From Axinella damicornis (taxonomy: Eukaryota; Porifera; Demospongiae; Axinellida; Axinellidae), in the NCBI GenBank assembly GCA_963931865.1, contig OZ007509.1, forward strand, positions 4,221,531-4,285,530: 64,000 nt of DNA. The letters run 5' to 3'. Each line of letters begins with the position of its first letter. The stretch's first letter is position 1. Below the pieces are notes generated by a model, which saw only the letters and a program-made list of their open reading frames with translations, searched no databases and was not told the DNA's origin. Below, one piece after another: positions 44,836-55,961 of the stretch. A program made the position numbers and the translations under genes.

Positions 44836-45450
44836 TTGATCAGTACGGTGAGTGGGTGAAAGTGGCCAAGTGAGATTGCGCCATTTTACAGTCAGCTGAT
44901 TACAGATGACAAGATTTGATGCATAATATCTAGTGGCTCAATCTGTGTATATAGATCTTGCAGTTTTGCAAATCCCAGTTGTTACAATTTTGCAAATCTA
45001 TGTGTTTGCAATATCCATACGCTTATTCTTGAAGTTTTGCACTTTTGCAAATCCATGCATGTTCTTGCACTTTTGCTAGTTCCACTTGTCGCATTCCCTG
45101 GGCCTGGGCCTGGGAACGTACACTTCCAAACTTTACGGGAGCATGCAGCCAAGGGCTGGTGGGTACAGGCGATTGTGTGATTTCAATCAGTGCTAATAAT
45201 AGACCCTGACAGCTTTTGTTCGATCACGTATAGGAGAGCCTGGGTATGAGTTCAGGCTACAACTGTATATATTATATATTTGCAAAAATGCAGATTTGCT
45301 TTTTGCAAAAACAGGGATTTGCAAATGTGCAAGAATACAAAATTGTAATAACACAGATTGAGCCACAGTGAAATTCTCGATCCTTGTAATCAGCTGATCA
45401 CTGCAAAACGTTGCAATCTCACTTGACCACACCCACTGACCCAGTATATA
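44836..45450. mobile_element. Long inverted-repeat element
   Basis: The left arm has GTGAGTGGGTGAAAGTGG, CCAAGTGAGATTGC and CAGCTGATTAC, then GGCTCAATCTGTGT. The right arm mirrors these with ACACAGATTGAGCC, GTAATCAGCTGATC, GCAATCTCACTTGACCA and CACCCACTGAC. The interior is rich in TTTGCAAA motifs. It is probably an old foldback DNA transposon. Confidence 0.6.
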
Positions 45451-46604
45451 CCATCAAGAGTTATTGTTATGAGCTCTTGGTACCATGAAGAGTCTATTGA
45501 CTGCATTTCTCATCATAACACAAAACCACGTGATAGCTCTATAACCAGATCTGTGACAATGAATAAAATCTACAACTGGACTACGAAAAGGAGATGCTAT
45601 ATGTTGCATAATAATAATAATACAATGCAGCACCCTACCCAGCTACTGCTAAGATGTTATGTATTTTTCATTGATGACCACCCATGCATGCTAAGGAATG
45701 GCCCTACTGGTGTCCGGGGTAGGTGATCCTGAAGTAGTACGACAACAAGAGGGGAAGGGTGTGCAGCCAGGCTGTGCACATGCCTCTGCACTGTTGCTGA
45801 CTCCCCGGTCCATCTGGCTCTCGCCCCACACCATGGTAGCTTCAAAACTGCTCTTCACCTAATTGGAGACAGGAGGGAGTTTTGCATATGATGTGATTGA
45901 TACCAATGATGCGGTAGACGTGGACTGAGTACTTTTGAGAAAAGGTTTAACGTTAATACCACAAAAACAAATACGTAGGTACTCCCTCCAACTGTAATTC
46001 AAGGCAATATGGTGTGCTGCAAGATATCACTAGAAATACAATTATCAATAATTAACAGAGGCCATATAGATATGCCACTGTTATGTAAATAACAGAAAGG
46101 CAAGCAAATATAGTCTCCATATGCTGTGGTATATTTGGCCAGTTGTGTCTTCTGAGGCCAGACGCTTAGCATACTGAAGTGACCACAAAACAATGCAGCA
46201 CAAACATCTCCCTTGTTTACACTTAATGAACAGTTTCAATTTGATGCTGGAGTCATCATGGTTTAGACTACTCCATTTGAAGTAAACAGCTAACTATCAG
46301 TAACCACATGCACCTAGCAGCACATGAACCTCGTAAACAGGCGGTTCTGCTATGTGGTCACTGTTTAGGTCTGGAGGAAAACATAACTCACAACTTGTGC
46401 CCAGTGACTGCACAAACACTTCATTCAAAGCAAACAACAAATTTTGGGACTGAGTCATTAATCACATGTGCCTATAGCAGTAACGAATTTGCTAATACGA
46501 TTTGCAAGAGGGGAAAGACAACTTTGTTTACAGATACCCCTCAAGTAATGGTACTGAGCTTCACTGAACGGATATAGAGTCACGCACACAGAGCTTGGAC
46601 CGAG

Positions 46605-46612
46605 TATAAAAT
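46605..46612 (+). promoter_or_regulatory. TATA box of the Cys/Gly peptide gene
   Basis: TATAAAAT lies 120 bp before the ATG at 46725. The leader between them has no other ATG in a long frame. Confidence 0.55.
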
Positions 46613-46724
46613 GTGAAGAAAGCGACATATACATCATACCAACTGCATTGACCACATCTCAACTCCATTTACATAAAGGAAACTGCGACTCAAACTTCAG
46701 GTCTGGTGGTGATCAAGGAGAAGG

Positions 46725-47351
46725 ATGAAGCTCAAGTCGGCAATCACTATTGGACTGCTGGCCACACTGCTGGCTGTATACGCAGATGCAGCACTTGTAA
46801 GTTGTCAGTTCTCAATGTAAACTAGATACGTTAGCTAGATAGCTCTTCTGTTACCTAATATACTAGCTACGTACTTGCATGCATTTGTTGCCATCTTCCT
46901 CCTGCTACGTACCATCCACTCATGCCAACCTCTACCATACCATTATCTGTGAGCAGCATTGACATCATACAAGACATATAGTTAATTCCCCTCCTCCTCT
47001 TGACTCTCTCTCTCTCCCCTCAGACTGTTCCCCCAAGTTAAGCCCCCTCCTCCTCTTGCCTCTCTCTCTCACCCTCAGACTGTTCCCCCAAGTTAAGCCC
47101 CCTCCTCCTCTTGCCTCTCTCTCTCACTCTATCTCTCCCCTCAGACTGTTCCCCCAAGTTGCCCACACAGCAACTTTGTGCTGAAGATCATACAAGGGTC
47201 ATGCAAGTGCGAGTGCAAGATTAACGTGTCCTGTCCAAGTGGCTACACATGGAACTATTGGGACCTCTGCCAGTGTGTAGCAAATGGAGGAGGAGGAGGA
47301 GGAGGAGGAGGAGGAGGAGGAGGAGGAGGAGGTGGTGGAATAGAAGCTTAA
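46725..47351 (+). CDS. Small secreted Cys-rich peptide with poly-Gly tail
   Basis: Exon 1 is 46725-46796 (24 codons, signal peptide MKLKSAITIGLLATLLAVYA) and exon 2 is 47145-47351 (68 codons plus TAA), a 92-aa precursor. The mature part has seven cysteines: SCPHS, SCKCECKINVSC, then GYTWNYWDLCQC. It ends in 18 consecutive glycines (a GGA/GGT run that is also a triplet repeat) and IEA. The intron is GT-AG, phase 0. I do not recognise the family. The CxCxC core and aromatic GYTWNYW block suggest a disulfide-stabilised extracellular peptide, and the Gly tail recalls structural or adhesive proteins, but a function cannot be assigned. The odd cysteine number would allow a disulfide-linked dimer. 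The Gly tract length should vary between individuals. Confidence 0.7.
47024..47144 (+). repeat. Triplicated splice-acceptor region
   Basis: The block CCCCTCAG|ACTGTTCCCCCAAGTT occurs at three places, with AG immediately before 47024, 47079 and 47145. The first two copies continue TAAGCCCCCTCC, so use of either acceptor would give TVPPS and a stop. Only the third opens into the cysteine domain. Confidence 0.85.
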
Positions 47352-48631
47352 GAATTCAAAGAGTGGAGAAGCTCCTTGATACTGCAGCAGTCTAACTCAA
47401 ACCCCACATCATATGAACTTACTGAATATTGGTTGTACTGGTAACTTTAATAATTATGCAAATACTGCAGGTTGTACCTTATACTTCAGTGGTGTCAGCT
47501 GACTGTTTGAACTGGACATGTACACCTTCTACCGGTAACTACAGCCCAATTTACACATACCACTATACCGCTGGATAGAACAGTTTAGAACGAGTGGCAT
47601 GAATTACTATACCTGAAAGAGTGCTAGGCAAATTCTAACCCTATAGGTACAAGTGTGTTGCCTAGCAATCTTTCAGGCATACTCAGTGTGGTTTACATGT
47701 AAAGCTGTTTACATAACAACATAAGTGGGGGATGAAACTGACTACAATTGGTGGGTTAGTACATTTTTGCAGCTGGACTAAGATAATACAGTAAAGGCTT
47801 GACAATGTACTTCCTGTCTACATGGAGTTACCATCATGTGACTGTGTCTTGAATCTGCATACAGTATAGGACTGGTTTTTGATTGTGAGAGCATGTAAGT
47901 ATTAGAGCTAAGCACACACTCTACACATTACACATTGCATTCACAATTATTATTTGCAAAACCCGGAAACATTAATAATGCTTTTACTGTGCAATCAAAA
48001 GTCGTCCTATGTATGTTAATACAGCTCCCCTCCTCTTTGGAGGGGAAGCCTGGGAACAAGGCTGAAGCCAGAAATGCAGATAACATGCATGGAATGAGAG
48101 TTATGTCACAATTCCTGATGGGACGTGGTTTACCTAACTTAAAGTTAGGGCTAGGCTTGACATCATACGTAGCTACGAGCTAGTCTCTGAGTTGGAATGA
48201 CAAGTTATATAGGAGGTCCAATCGATGGCCCTCCAAAGGACACAAAGGTTCATCAATTTCTGTATAATACCGGTACCATCAAGTACAGGTGGATGTGATG
48301 CATACTGTATTATTACTACACTGCAAATGATTGATAGATCGTTCATTTAGAAAATCGTTCAAAGGGGGGAGACATCTTGGCATGGCAAAGTAAGGTTGCC
48401 TTGCATACATCTCAAGGGCAGAGCAGCAATAATTCAAGGGAGGCAAACACCTCCCCGATAACATCACTGCAATAGCATTTAAAATCATTGATCTATGGAA
48501 CTTTGATTGCGACCAAATGCAAATTGCATCTTGAAGGGATACCAATAACAAGCTTGACAGTCCATTCACCAGTCAGGTTATACCTACAGTGAGACTCATG
48601 CACAATGCTCCTTTGCAGGATGCAACTATCA
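47352..48631. other. Intergenic, no gene seen
   Basis: I see only a MITE remnant near 48030-48062 (GCCTGGGAACAAGGCTGAA) and AT-rich unique sequence between the Cys/Gly peptide gene and the 3' end of the arylsulfatase gene. Confidence 0.5.
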
Positions 48632-51417
48632 TTATTGTACCTTCTTGATTTCTGCCATGATGTCAGCGTATTCAGTCGTGTCCAGGTTGTAGATTTCACT
48701 GGGGTCAGAGTGCAGATCGTACAGCAGTGGAGGGTTGTAAGCAGTGAAGGAGTAGTTGGAACGGCACATGACATCAGGATAGGTGTTGGAGCACAGGAAC
48801 CTATGAAAAGAAAAGGACAATCCCTCAGTTTGCTGTAAAATAAATTGGGAGCAATCTCAACATAGGGCTGATTCACAAAGTGTTGATTGTTATGTATTCT
48901 GATGTAATAGAGTTGGCTGGGTTTTAAGGTGTGTGAATTGGGTCAGGTATGATTTTGTATATTGTCTCTGGTTGCTCTTGTCCTCGGACGGTGAGATCTT
49001 AGACGCTCTACCTGCATCTGCAGATTTGGTGTATGTATAGGGCAGCAGCATGAGTGGACTACTTGGTGCAGTCAAAGGGCCAAGTTTGTGTTGAAATTTC
49101 TTGACTACAGTTGTAGCCATGGTTACGGGTTGTAGCTGTCTTTGCCGGTTGTAACTGTCACTACATTACAGCATGTAGTATACATTATTCAGGAATGAGT
49201 TACATACACCCACAAGTGGATGTGCTAGTAGCTACAAGTTGGGAGCTAGGCAGCCGGATGACTTATTCAAATGGCATGCACGGAATTCAATAGGCTATGA
49301 ATATTCAAATAAAGTACCATTTGTAGAAAGTGTGTCCATATATAATCATTCAGTACATACACCCACAGGAACTTGCACAAGTAGTTGGGAGCTAGGTGGA
49401 CGTGTGGCTTATTCAAATGGAATGTCAAATACTCTTATGATATGAATGTTCAAATAAAGTACCATTTGTAGAAAAGTGTCTACGTGATACCTCACAAACT
49501 GGCTATCAGCTGGCAGATGTGTGCAAATGAAATGCATGGAATTCAGGTTATGAATTTTCAAATGAACTACAGGAAAGCACGGTGCAGAAGTATGTGCACA
49601 GTTAATAGAACACATGCAGGGGGATCTCTGCAGCACATAAAGGTGGGTGGAAGACGTTTGCCTATAACTAAACACCCATACAATCAAAGATAGAAAGAAC
49701 AAGTCATGACACCCATCTAGAATTCTCATTAGGTCCTTCTACCATGTACTCCAATTTGTAAATGACACAGAGTTAACACTGATCGTTGGCCCTCACTCAC
49801 CCATGGGAGTAAAAGTGGGCTTTGTATTGCCTCAGTCGTACAGCGTATATCCCGACCTTGGGGTCAGCATCATTCGGATAGTAGATGTAGAAGTCTCTGT
49901 TGCTCTGGAGAGATAAACATGTTGGCCCTAACAGGCTGAACAGCTAGCTGTCTAGTTTCATTCCTTAAACTATTTTCATTTGCAATGGAATTGGCTAACG
50001 CTAGGTATCCAGCAGCCTCATTCTTAGGGAATTAAGAGGAAATGGCCTGGGAATGAGGCTAGCTTCCCAGAGGCTATGCACACCTAATATGTAAAGTACG
50101 ACAAAGTCAACAACAATTTATTGGAGTAAATAAAGCACATGCAGTTCGTATCCAGCATTTCTGTGAACAGCACACGGGGTAAGTACTGTGGGCACCTCTA
50201 GTTTGAGTTACTTAAGAAACCGCTTGTTTCTGAACTGCCAATCAGCTCTGTACACTGGAGGAGCCCAACTAGGCCATTGGTCTCTTGCACTCAGGCAGGC
50301 ACCTGCCATCATTCATGCGCCCAATATGGCTACCGAAAACTATATAACATACCAAAGAAACCACAATTGAAGGACCTTCCCAGGAACAATGTTCTCCGTG
50401 TATACTGACTTTGGGGGAGAAAACTACCCTGCACCAAGTTGCCCCTCCACCAAAGCTTATAATTAGTATCCAAGGGAATAACATAACACTTCCCAGAGAA
50501 CAGTGTTCCCTGTGTGTAGTACCAAGTTGCCCCTCCACCAAAGCTAAGAATATCTGAGAGAACATGCAAGAAATCTGTCAACTCTCCCAGAGAACAATGC
50601 TCTCTGTGTATACTGACTTTGGTGGAGGGGCGTACGAGGAGTCTGATCCCAGCATGCACAAGTGCCACACCTTTCCTTCTCCAAACAGGATGGGGGACAT
50701 GTCAGTACCATCAATGGTGGCATTTGGTAAGTCTGCTCCCACCAGCTTCACTAGGGTTGGGAAGAGATCCAGTGTAGCAGCCAGCTGAAGACAGAAAGGA
50801 GTCATTTTTGCAAGCATGTAAAGATTCTATTTTTCAAGATTTAAGATGACACAAGCTTACACAACCCTGGGTTGATTCAGGTGAGCAAAGGTGCATGTAA
50901 GCTATCCATACCTCATGTGTCTTTCCGGGACTAATCTTGCCCGGCCAGCGAGCAATGGCAGGCACCCTCTGTCCCCCCTCCCACGTCGTTCCTTTCCCAC
51001 AGCGAAGGAGGCCTGCATTCCCACCCCTCTGCTCCCGAGCAAGAGATGGTCTAAAGGAAAAATTTGGTAGACCCTTAGCATCAAGCCAAAGGCAGTGAGA
51101 AGATCAATGACAAAACAAATTGCGTGAGGATTGACTGTCCCACTGCCATGTTTGCATTGTACTGAGTGGGTGGTGTAAGTCATGTGGGGATGCATGTGAG
51201 ATGCAAGATTGCACCACATGTGCATGCTCTGGGAGTGTCCTGACTAGAACAAGAGAATTTTGAAAAAAAAAGTGCTTTGTTAATAAAGAAAAGCTTTAGG
51301 TGGGATAATTATTCCTTAGCTGCCTCATGTGTATGGCAAAGTATGCCCTTACTCGTTATCAACCTTCCCTCCCCCTCCCCCCCCCCCCCACACACACACA
51401 CACACACACATGCACAT

Positions 51418-51508
<91 letters not shown>

Positions 51509-51531
51509 CACGCACGCACGCACACGCACGC

Positions 51532-51567
<36 letters not shown>

Positions 51568-51790
51568 TCAGATGGTGTACCCATTATCAGCGGTGAAGAC
51601 GACAAGAGTATCATTCTCAATCTCTTCCTCGGCAAGTGCCTCCAAAACCTGCCCCACACCCCAGTCCAGCTCACTCAAAGCATCCCCAAATGGCCCCCGG
51701 ATGCTGGTGTTGGTGAACATCTTGCCTGCAAACTGAGGCTGGTGGGTGTGCTGGAAGGCCATGTAGAGTAGGAAAGGGGTGTTGGAAGCT

Positions 51791-51827
<37 letters not shown>

Positions 51828-52295
51828 AGAATGCAAGCAATTTTGACTCTAGCTGCCCTATCTCTGACCTCCTTTCCTTTCTTTCATCTGCTCCCCCTCC
51901 CCCTTCCTCTTCTCTCTTCTCCCTACCCCATTCCTCTTCTTCCTACCCCTCCCCCTCCCTCCCCTCCGTCACTCGGAACTTATTTTCAAGGCCAGCCTTT
52001 TGTGAATGGATTGTGTGGTGCTTGGCGTGTGTACATGTGTGTGTGTAGGATAACAGTTGTGTGGTATATACCTACCTGCCTTTGCCTTGATGAAGGAGGT
52101 GGCTGCATTCGCATAGTTGGTAGTGACTGTTAGCAAGTTGGCCGGCTGCTGAACTATCTTGTCATTCTCAAACAGAGGACAGGGGACTACGTCTGAGTGT
52201 ATGAGTGCACGTGTGTGTGTGCATGTGTGTTGCATGTGTTTGATGTGTGTACATGTGTATGTGTGTGGTGGTATGAGTGTGGGAATGGTGCAGGT

Positions 52296-52391
<96 letters not shown>

Positions 52392-52409
52392 TGTGTGCGT
52401 GCGTGCGTG

Positions 52410-52450
<41 letters not shown>

Positions 52451-55212
52451 ATGTGAAGTATACCCGGGCACATGTGTGCATGTGTGTTTCAAAGGAGGAA
52501 GCTGTGAATGTGACTATAATTATTTTTCAAATCCTCTTGTAATCATTTCGGGCTAGGACAGCCGTCAGAGTGACAAACTCTGAGTGCTATTATGAGCAGC
52601 AGTCGCTTATCCTCTCAGTGAGTGCTCTTGTACATCCACCTACTTGAGATGCAGTTCTCGTGTGAGTCAGGAGGGAGGCAGGCTCCATCGGGGTAGAAGC
52701 ACACGGAGCAGGGACACATGTCATTGGAGTACGGTATACCCTGGAAGCAAACGAAGATGACATTATAGCAATGTTTGCAAGTAGCTTTGCAACCCAATGG
52801 GGAGGAAGAGATTGCCATACCAGAGAAGAGGGGTCAAAGGGCAATTTTGATGGCCAGACAGTTTGACCCAGTTGTAGGCGGAAAAGCATGTGGAGGGGTC
52901 CCCACTGAGCTCACCATGTAGTAGTCGAATCCCTGGTGAGTGGGGAGATACGTGAACCCTGCCCCAACCCCCAGATGCCATTTGCCCACAATTGCTGTGT
53001 CATAGCCAACTGTCTTCAGGGCTTCAGCCAGGGTGGTTTCATTGTGGGGGAGACCTAGAGAGGGGAAAAGGGGGGAGGAAAGGAGGAAGAAAGGAGGAAA
53101 GAATGGAGGAGAGGGGAGCAGGGAAGGAAGGGCAGTTTGAGGGCAAACACGTTTAAAAGTAGAATGTATCCCTTTGATTCTCAAGGTCAGGCATCCAGCA
53201 GGCAGGGTTTAGTTTCATTGGGGGGTGGACTAGTCAAGTTAACACTCCACGTTGTGATTCTCATCTCTGAGCGTAGCCATATACGGGCATAGAAAACATT
53301 CAGATTGCAAAACCCAACAAACATCTCCTTGACTTACGTACATGAATCAAAATTAATGAGTGCAATTTAACTTGGAAGTCATGTGACTAAACACATGCTT
53401 ATAATGGTACCACAGGCTGGGAGTGCTGTTGTTGTGCAACAAACCTCCAATGCTGTTCGCTGCTAGCACATTCGGATAGATCCCAGAGCGTGTCTGGTAC
53501 CTCCCTGTCAGCAGAGCTGCCCTGCACACACCAACAGATGACTAAAGTGACTGACCAATCAAAACAATTGTAGTTTGTAAATAATGCTGTCATAGGAATA
53601 GCATGTGGGGGAAATCTACTGCCACAGGTGAACTGCCCATATCTTATTTCCGGTGTTGCAATATGTGTTAATGTGTTGTGGAGGACGTCAATCGGAAGTC
53701 AATCTCGGAACAGCCCATATCTTATTCCTGGTGTTGTGGAGGAAGTCAAGCTCAGAACAGCCCATATCTTATTCCTGGTGTTGTGGAGGAAGTCAAGCTC
53801 AGAACAGCCCATATCTAATTTCTCAGGTTTAATGACTTAAGTAAACTCTAGTAGTATTACGTCACAATCATTATGTCCCTACATATTTACATTGTGATGT
53901 ACTGGTTCATGAATACGATTATAAACTAGGGAATTCATTGGATTGTGGGGCGAGCGTGAGTGAGTTGTAAACAGTGGAGTGAGAATACAAGACAAAAATA
54001 CATACATGCACAACACTCGTACAAGTACCAGCCATGTGGTAGCCCCTATTGCTCTGCAGTGGTTTGCGTTGAATTGAAATTGTACATAAAATTTTGCGCC
54101 TTAAATCTCTTGCAGCTCTTATTTTTGTGTTCTTGCGTCATGCATTAATTTGAAACCAAGCCAGGCAGCTCAGACGATGGCGACAACAAAGACAGAGGCC
54201 TACCTATTCTTTGGCTCGGACGATGGAAACAACGAATACAGAGGCCTACCTATTCATTGGCTAGACTAGACTAGCCAATGGGCCTAAGATCACTATTCCC
54301 AAGATCATTCCCTCCATGCTTGCAAACTGTAGGAAGTGCTCAGGGTCTGGCATATGAGAGTAGGGGCCCGAGGAGATGATTAATGATGGTGCAGTACCTT
54401 GACGGGCTGCACACAGGACTGGCAGTGTAGAACTGAGTGAACACCAGACCGTCCCTGGCCAGCTGGTCCAGGTGTGGAGTTGAGGAGGTCGGATGGCCAT
54501 AAGAGGACAGATCACCATAGCCAAGCTGCATGCATGCATGGGTGAGGGTCAAGACAGAGTTAAAGAATAATGGTCATGTGCCGTTTTATTTTCAGCGAAG
54601 CTAACAGCATGTGTAGCTTTTCGTCACATACTGAGCCTGGGAACGAGGCTAGGTATAGCCTCATTCCCAGGCTCCTCCCCAGCTTTTCGTCACATACTGA
54701 CCCTGGGAACGAGGCTAGAAGATGCATAGCCTCATTCCCAGGCTCCTCCCCAGCTTTTTTCGTCACATACTGAGCCTGGGAACGAGGCTAGGTATAGCCT
54801 CATTCCCAGGCTCCTCCCCAGCTTTTCGTCACATACTGACCCTGGGAACGAGGCTAGAAGATGCATAGCCTCATTCCCAGGCTCCTCCCCAGCTTTTTTC
54901 GTCACATACTGAGCCTGGGAACGAGGCTAGGCATAGCCTCATCCCCAGGCTCCTCCCCAGCTTTTCGTCACATACTGAGCCTGGGAACGAGGCTAGAAGA
55001 TGCATGCAATGGGAACTTGCAAGGCAACTCTTCTGACTTTAATATGGGGAAGTGCATAATACTCTACCTTTGTACTTCCAATGTTGTCAGCGAAACTGCT
55101 GCTTGGTGGGACATTTTGCTGTTGCAAATAAAATCTATCTATCTAAGAGCAAAAGCTTAGGCCATGTTAACACTCTATTGTCTGGAACCCCCCCCCCCCC
55201 CCCCCCTCCCCC

Positions 55213-55243
<31 letters not shown>

Positions 55244-55566
55244 ACACACACACAATATGAACATACAACGATGTCAGGATAAGAGGTGATTTTCAACTGA
55301 AGCTGTGTTTATTACATTGCTCCCCACCCTGCAGTGGACTATGTTAAGAGTCTGTGCAGCTAATTCGTATCCAGTCCCTGCTGTCTGGAATCCCGCGGGG
55401 GAGGGGCATATGCGCATAGCAGCAAAGAACTTACATCATCCGCCAACAGAATTACAATGTTGGGTTTAGATGCCTTGGTAGTGTCGGCAGAGAGGAGCCC
55501 ACGGCACCACAGCGTGACGAGAACAGTAGCAGCCAGACAGTACGACGACGCCCTTTTCCTGGTCAT
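48632..55566 (-). CDS. Arylsulfatase A-like sulfatase
   Basis: Eleven exons on the minus strand: 55435-55566, 54398-54525, 53445-53521, 52915-53054, 52644-52740, 52076-52192, 51581-51788, 50912-51050, 50671-50784, 49801-49904, 48632-48800. All phases agree and give 474 aa (human ARSA 507). The N-terminus has a hydrophobic signal ([19 protein letters not shown]). Then come [11 protein letters not shown] (metal-binding Asp pair), [12 protein letters not shown], and the sulfatase signature CSPSR, whose Cys83 should become formylglycine. Next are [86 protein letters not shown] and [17 protein letters not shown]. These match arylsulfatase A, a lysosomal enzyme removing sulfate from sulfatides; substrate in this animal is unknown. 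The first ATG in frame is 55566; the frame extends upstream only via TTG. Introns hold minisatellites, (CA)n and a MITE array. Confidence 0.92.
49160..49700. repeat. Tandem repeat of ~150 bp in an arylsulfatase intron
   Basis: Copies share TACATACACCCACA, TAGTTGGGAGCTAGG, GGCTTATTCAAATGG, TTCAAATAAAGTACCATTTG and TAGAAAAGTGTC. Two clear copies and a third degraded copy lie between exons 49801 and 48800. Confidence 0.65.
50380..50640. repeat. Inverted/tandem repeat in an arylsulfatase intron
   Basis: Three diverged copies of CCCAGAGAACAATGCTCTCT then GTGTATACTGACTTTGG alternate with CAAGTTGCCCCTCCACCAAA. The last copy abuts the exon starting at 50671, about 30 bp away. Confidence 0.65.
51385..51566. 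repeat. Long (CA)n microsatellite next to a splice donor
   Basis: About 180 bp of CA repeats with GCACG interruptions begin 14 bp beyond the donor of arylsulfatase exon 7 (exon 3' end at 51581). The His/Thr or Cys/Val frames over it are not genes. Confidence 0.95.
51791..51826. repeat. 36-G homopolymer acting as a sense-strand poly-C tract
   Basis: On the sense (minus) strand this is 36 C followed directly by AG at the 3' splice site of arylsulfatase exon 7 (exon starts at 51788). It is the entire core polypyrimidine tract of that intron. Confidence 0.9.
52200..52455. repeat. (TG)n / (TGCG)n microsatellite in an arylsulfatase intron
   Basis: Mixed TG, TGCG and CATG repeats begin just beyond arylsulfatase exon 6 (5' end at 52192). 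Long Cys/Val and His/Thr frames across both strands are compositional artefacts. Confidence 0.95.
53632..53826. repeat. Minisatellite, ~47-bp unit
   Basis: The unit reads AACAGCCCATATCTTATTCC followed by TGGTGTTGTGGAGGAAGTC and AAGCTCAG. Three close copies and one degraded copy lie in the intron between arylsulfatase exons 2 and 3. Confidence 0.85.
54614..55004. repeat. Head-to-tail array of a ~62-bp foldback element
   Basis: Five full copies of TAGCCTCATTCCCAGGCTCC ... CAGCTTTTCGTCACATACTG ... CCTGGGAACGAGGCTA start at 54656, 54727, 54795, 54866 and 54934, after one truncated copy. Intervals are 71, 68, 71 and 68 bp. Linkers alternate between GGTA/GGCA and GAAGATGCA, so the true repeat is a 139-bp dimer. 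The array lies in arylsulfatase intron 1. Confidence 0.9.
55183..55253. repeat. (C)n(CA)n tract in an arylsulfatase intron
   Basis: About 46 C with one TCC break pass into (CA)n. The same composite of C-run plus CA-run occurs at 25459-25515 and 51380-51410. Confidence 0.9.
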
Positions 55567-55961
55567 CCTGGAGGTCAAGGTGCTGACTCAGCACCCTAGC
55601 TCCGAAAAAAACAAAAATTAGGAAGGCTTCCACGTGTCCACTAACTAACTGAGTATGAATATTACCTATCAGCAAATGGCGCCGCGGCCTGATCGATCTC
55701 AGCCCAGATGTTTCAAGTCACAGAACACATGCACATTGCTCCAAACTCTTCGATGTTTTCATCTATCAAGGCCACTGTCGGAAAACATCTCTCTCTGTTC
55801 CCATGGCATGTAACTACAGAGCCATTCCCCCATCAAGTAATGAGTAATGAAATGTCATTTCCATAGAAATAAGTGATATATAATACAAAAGTGTACGAGG
55901 TTCTGAGCTTGCATCCGGTATTACAATCATGTATAGCTACTATAGACTGACACATACGTAG

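Larger units (their letters stand above)
42022..46600. other. Intergenic, no gene seen; repeats only
   Basis: None of the short frames here shows family motifs or paired splice sites. It contains two copies of one foldback (43327-43415 and 43959-44026, GTTCCCAGGCTCCTCCCCAG ... AAAGCTGGAGAGGAGCCTG), the nested palindrome at 43622-43792, the minisatellite at about 44146-44325, a degenerate foldback at 44459-44505, and a long inverted-repeat element at about 44836-45450. Confidence 0.5.

Noticed and set aside
51277..51771. Long overlapping frames of His/Thr or Cys/Val repeats on both strands
   Set aside because: They are translations of the (CA)n microsatellite; the real coding sequence there is arylsulfatase exon 7 on the minus strand.
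51969..52556. Frames of 100-170 residues over the (TG)n region
   Set aside because: Compositional artefacts; the short real exon (52076-52192, minus) lies at one edge.
54614..55004. CRISPR-like array (regular repeats with short spacers)
   Set aside because: The genome is animal, and the repeats are foldback transposon copies with only two alternating 4-9 bp linkers.
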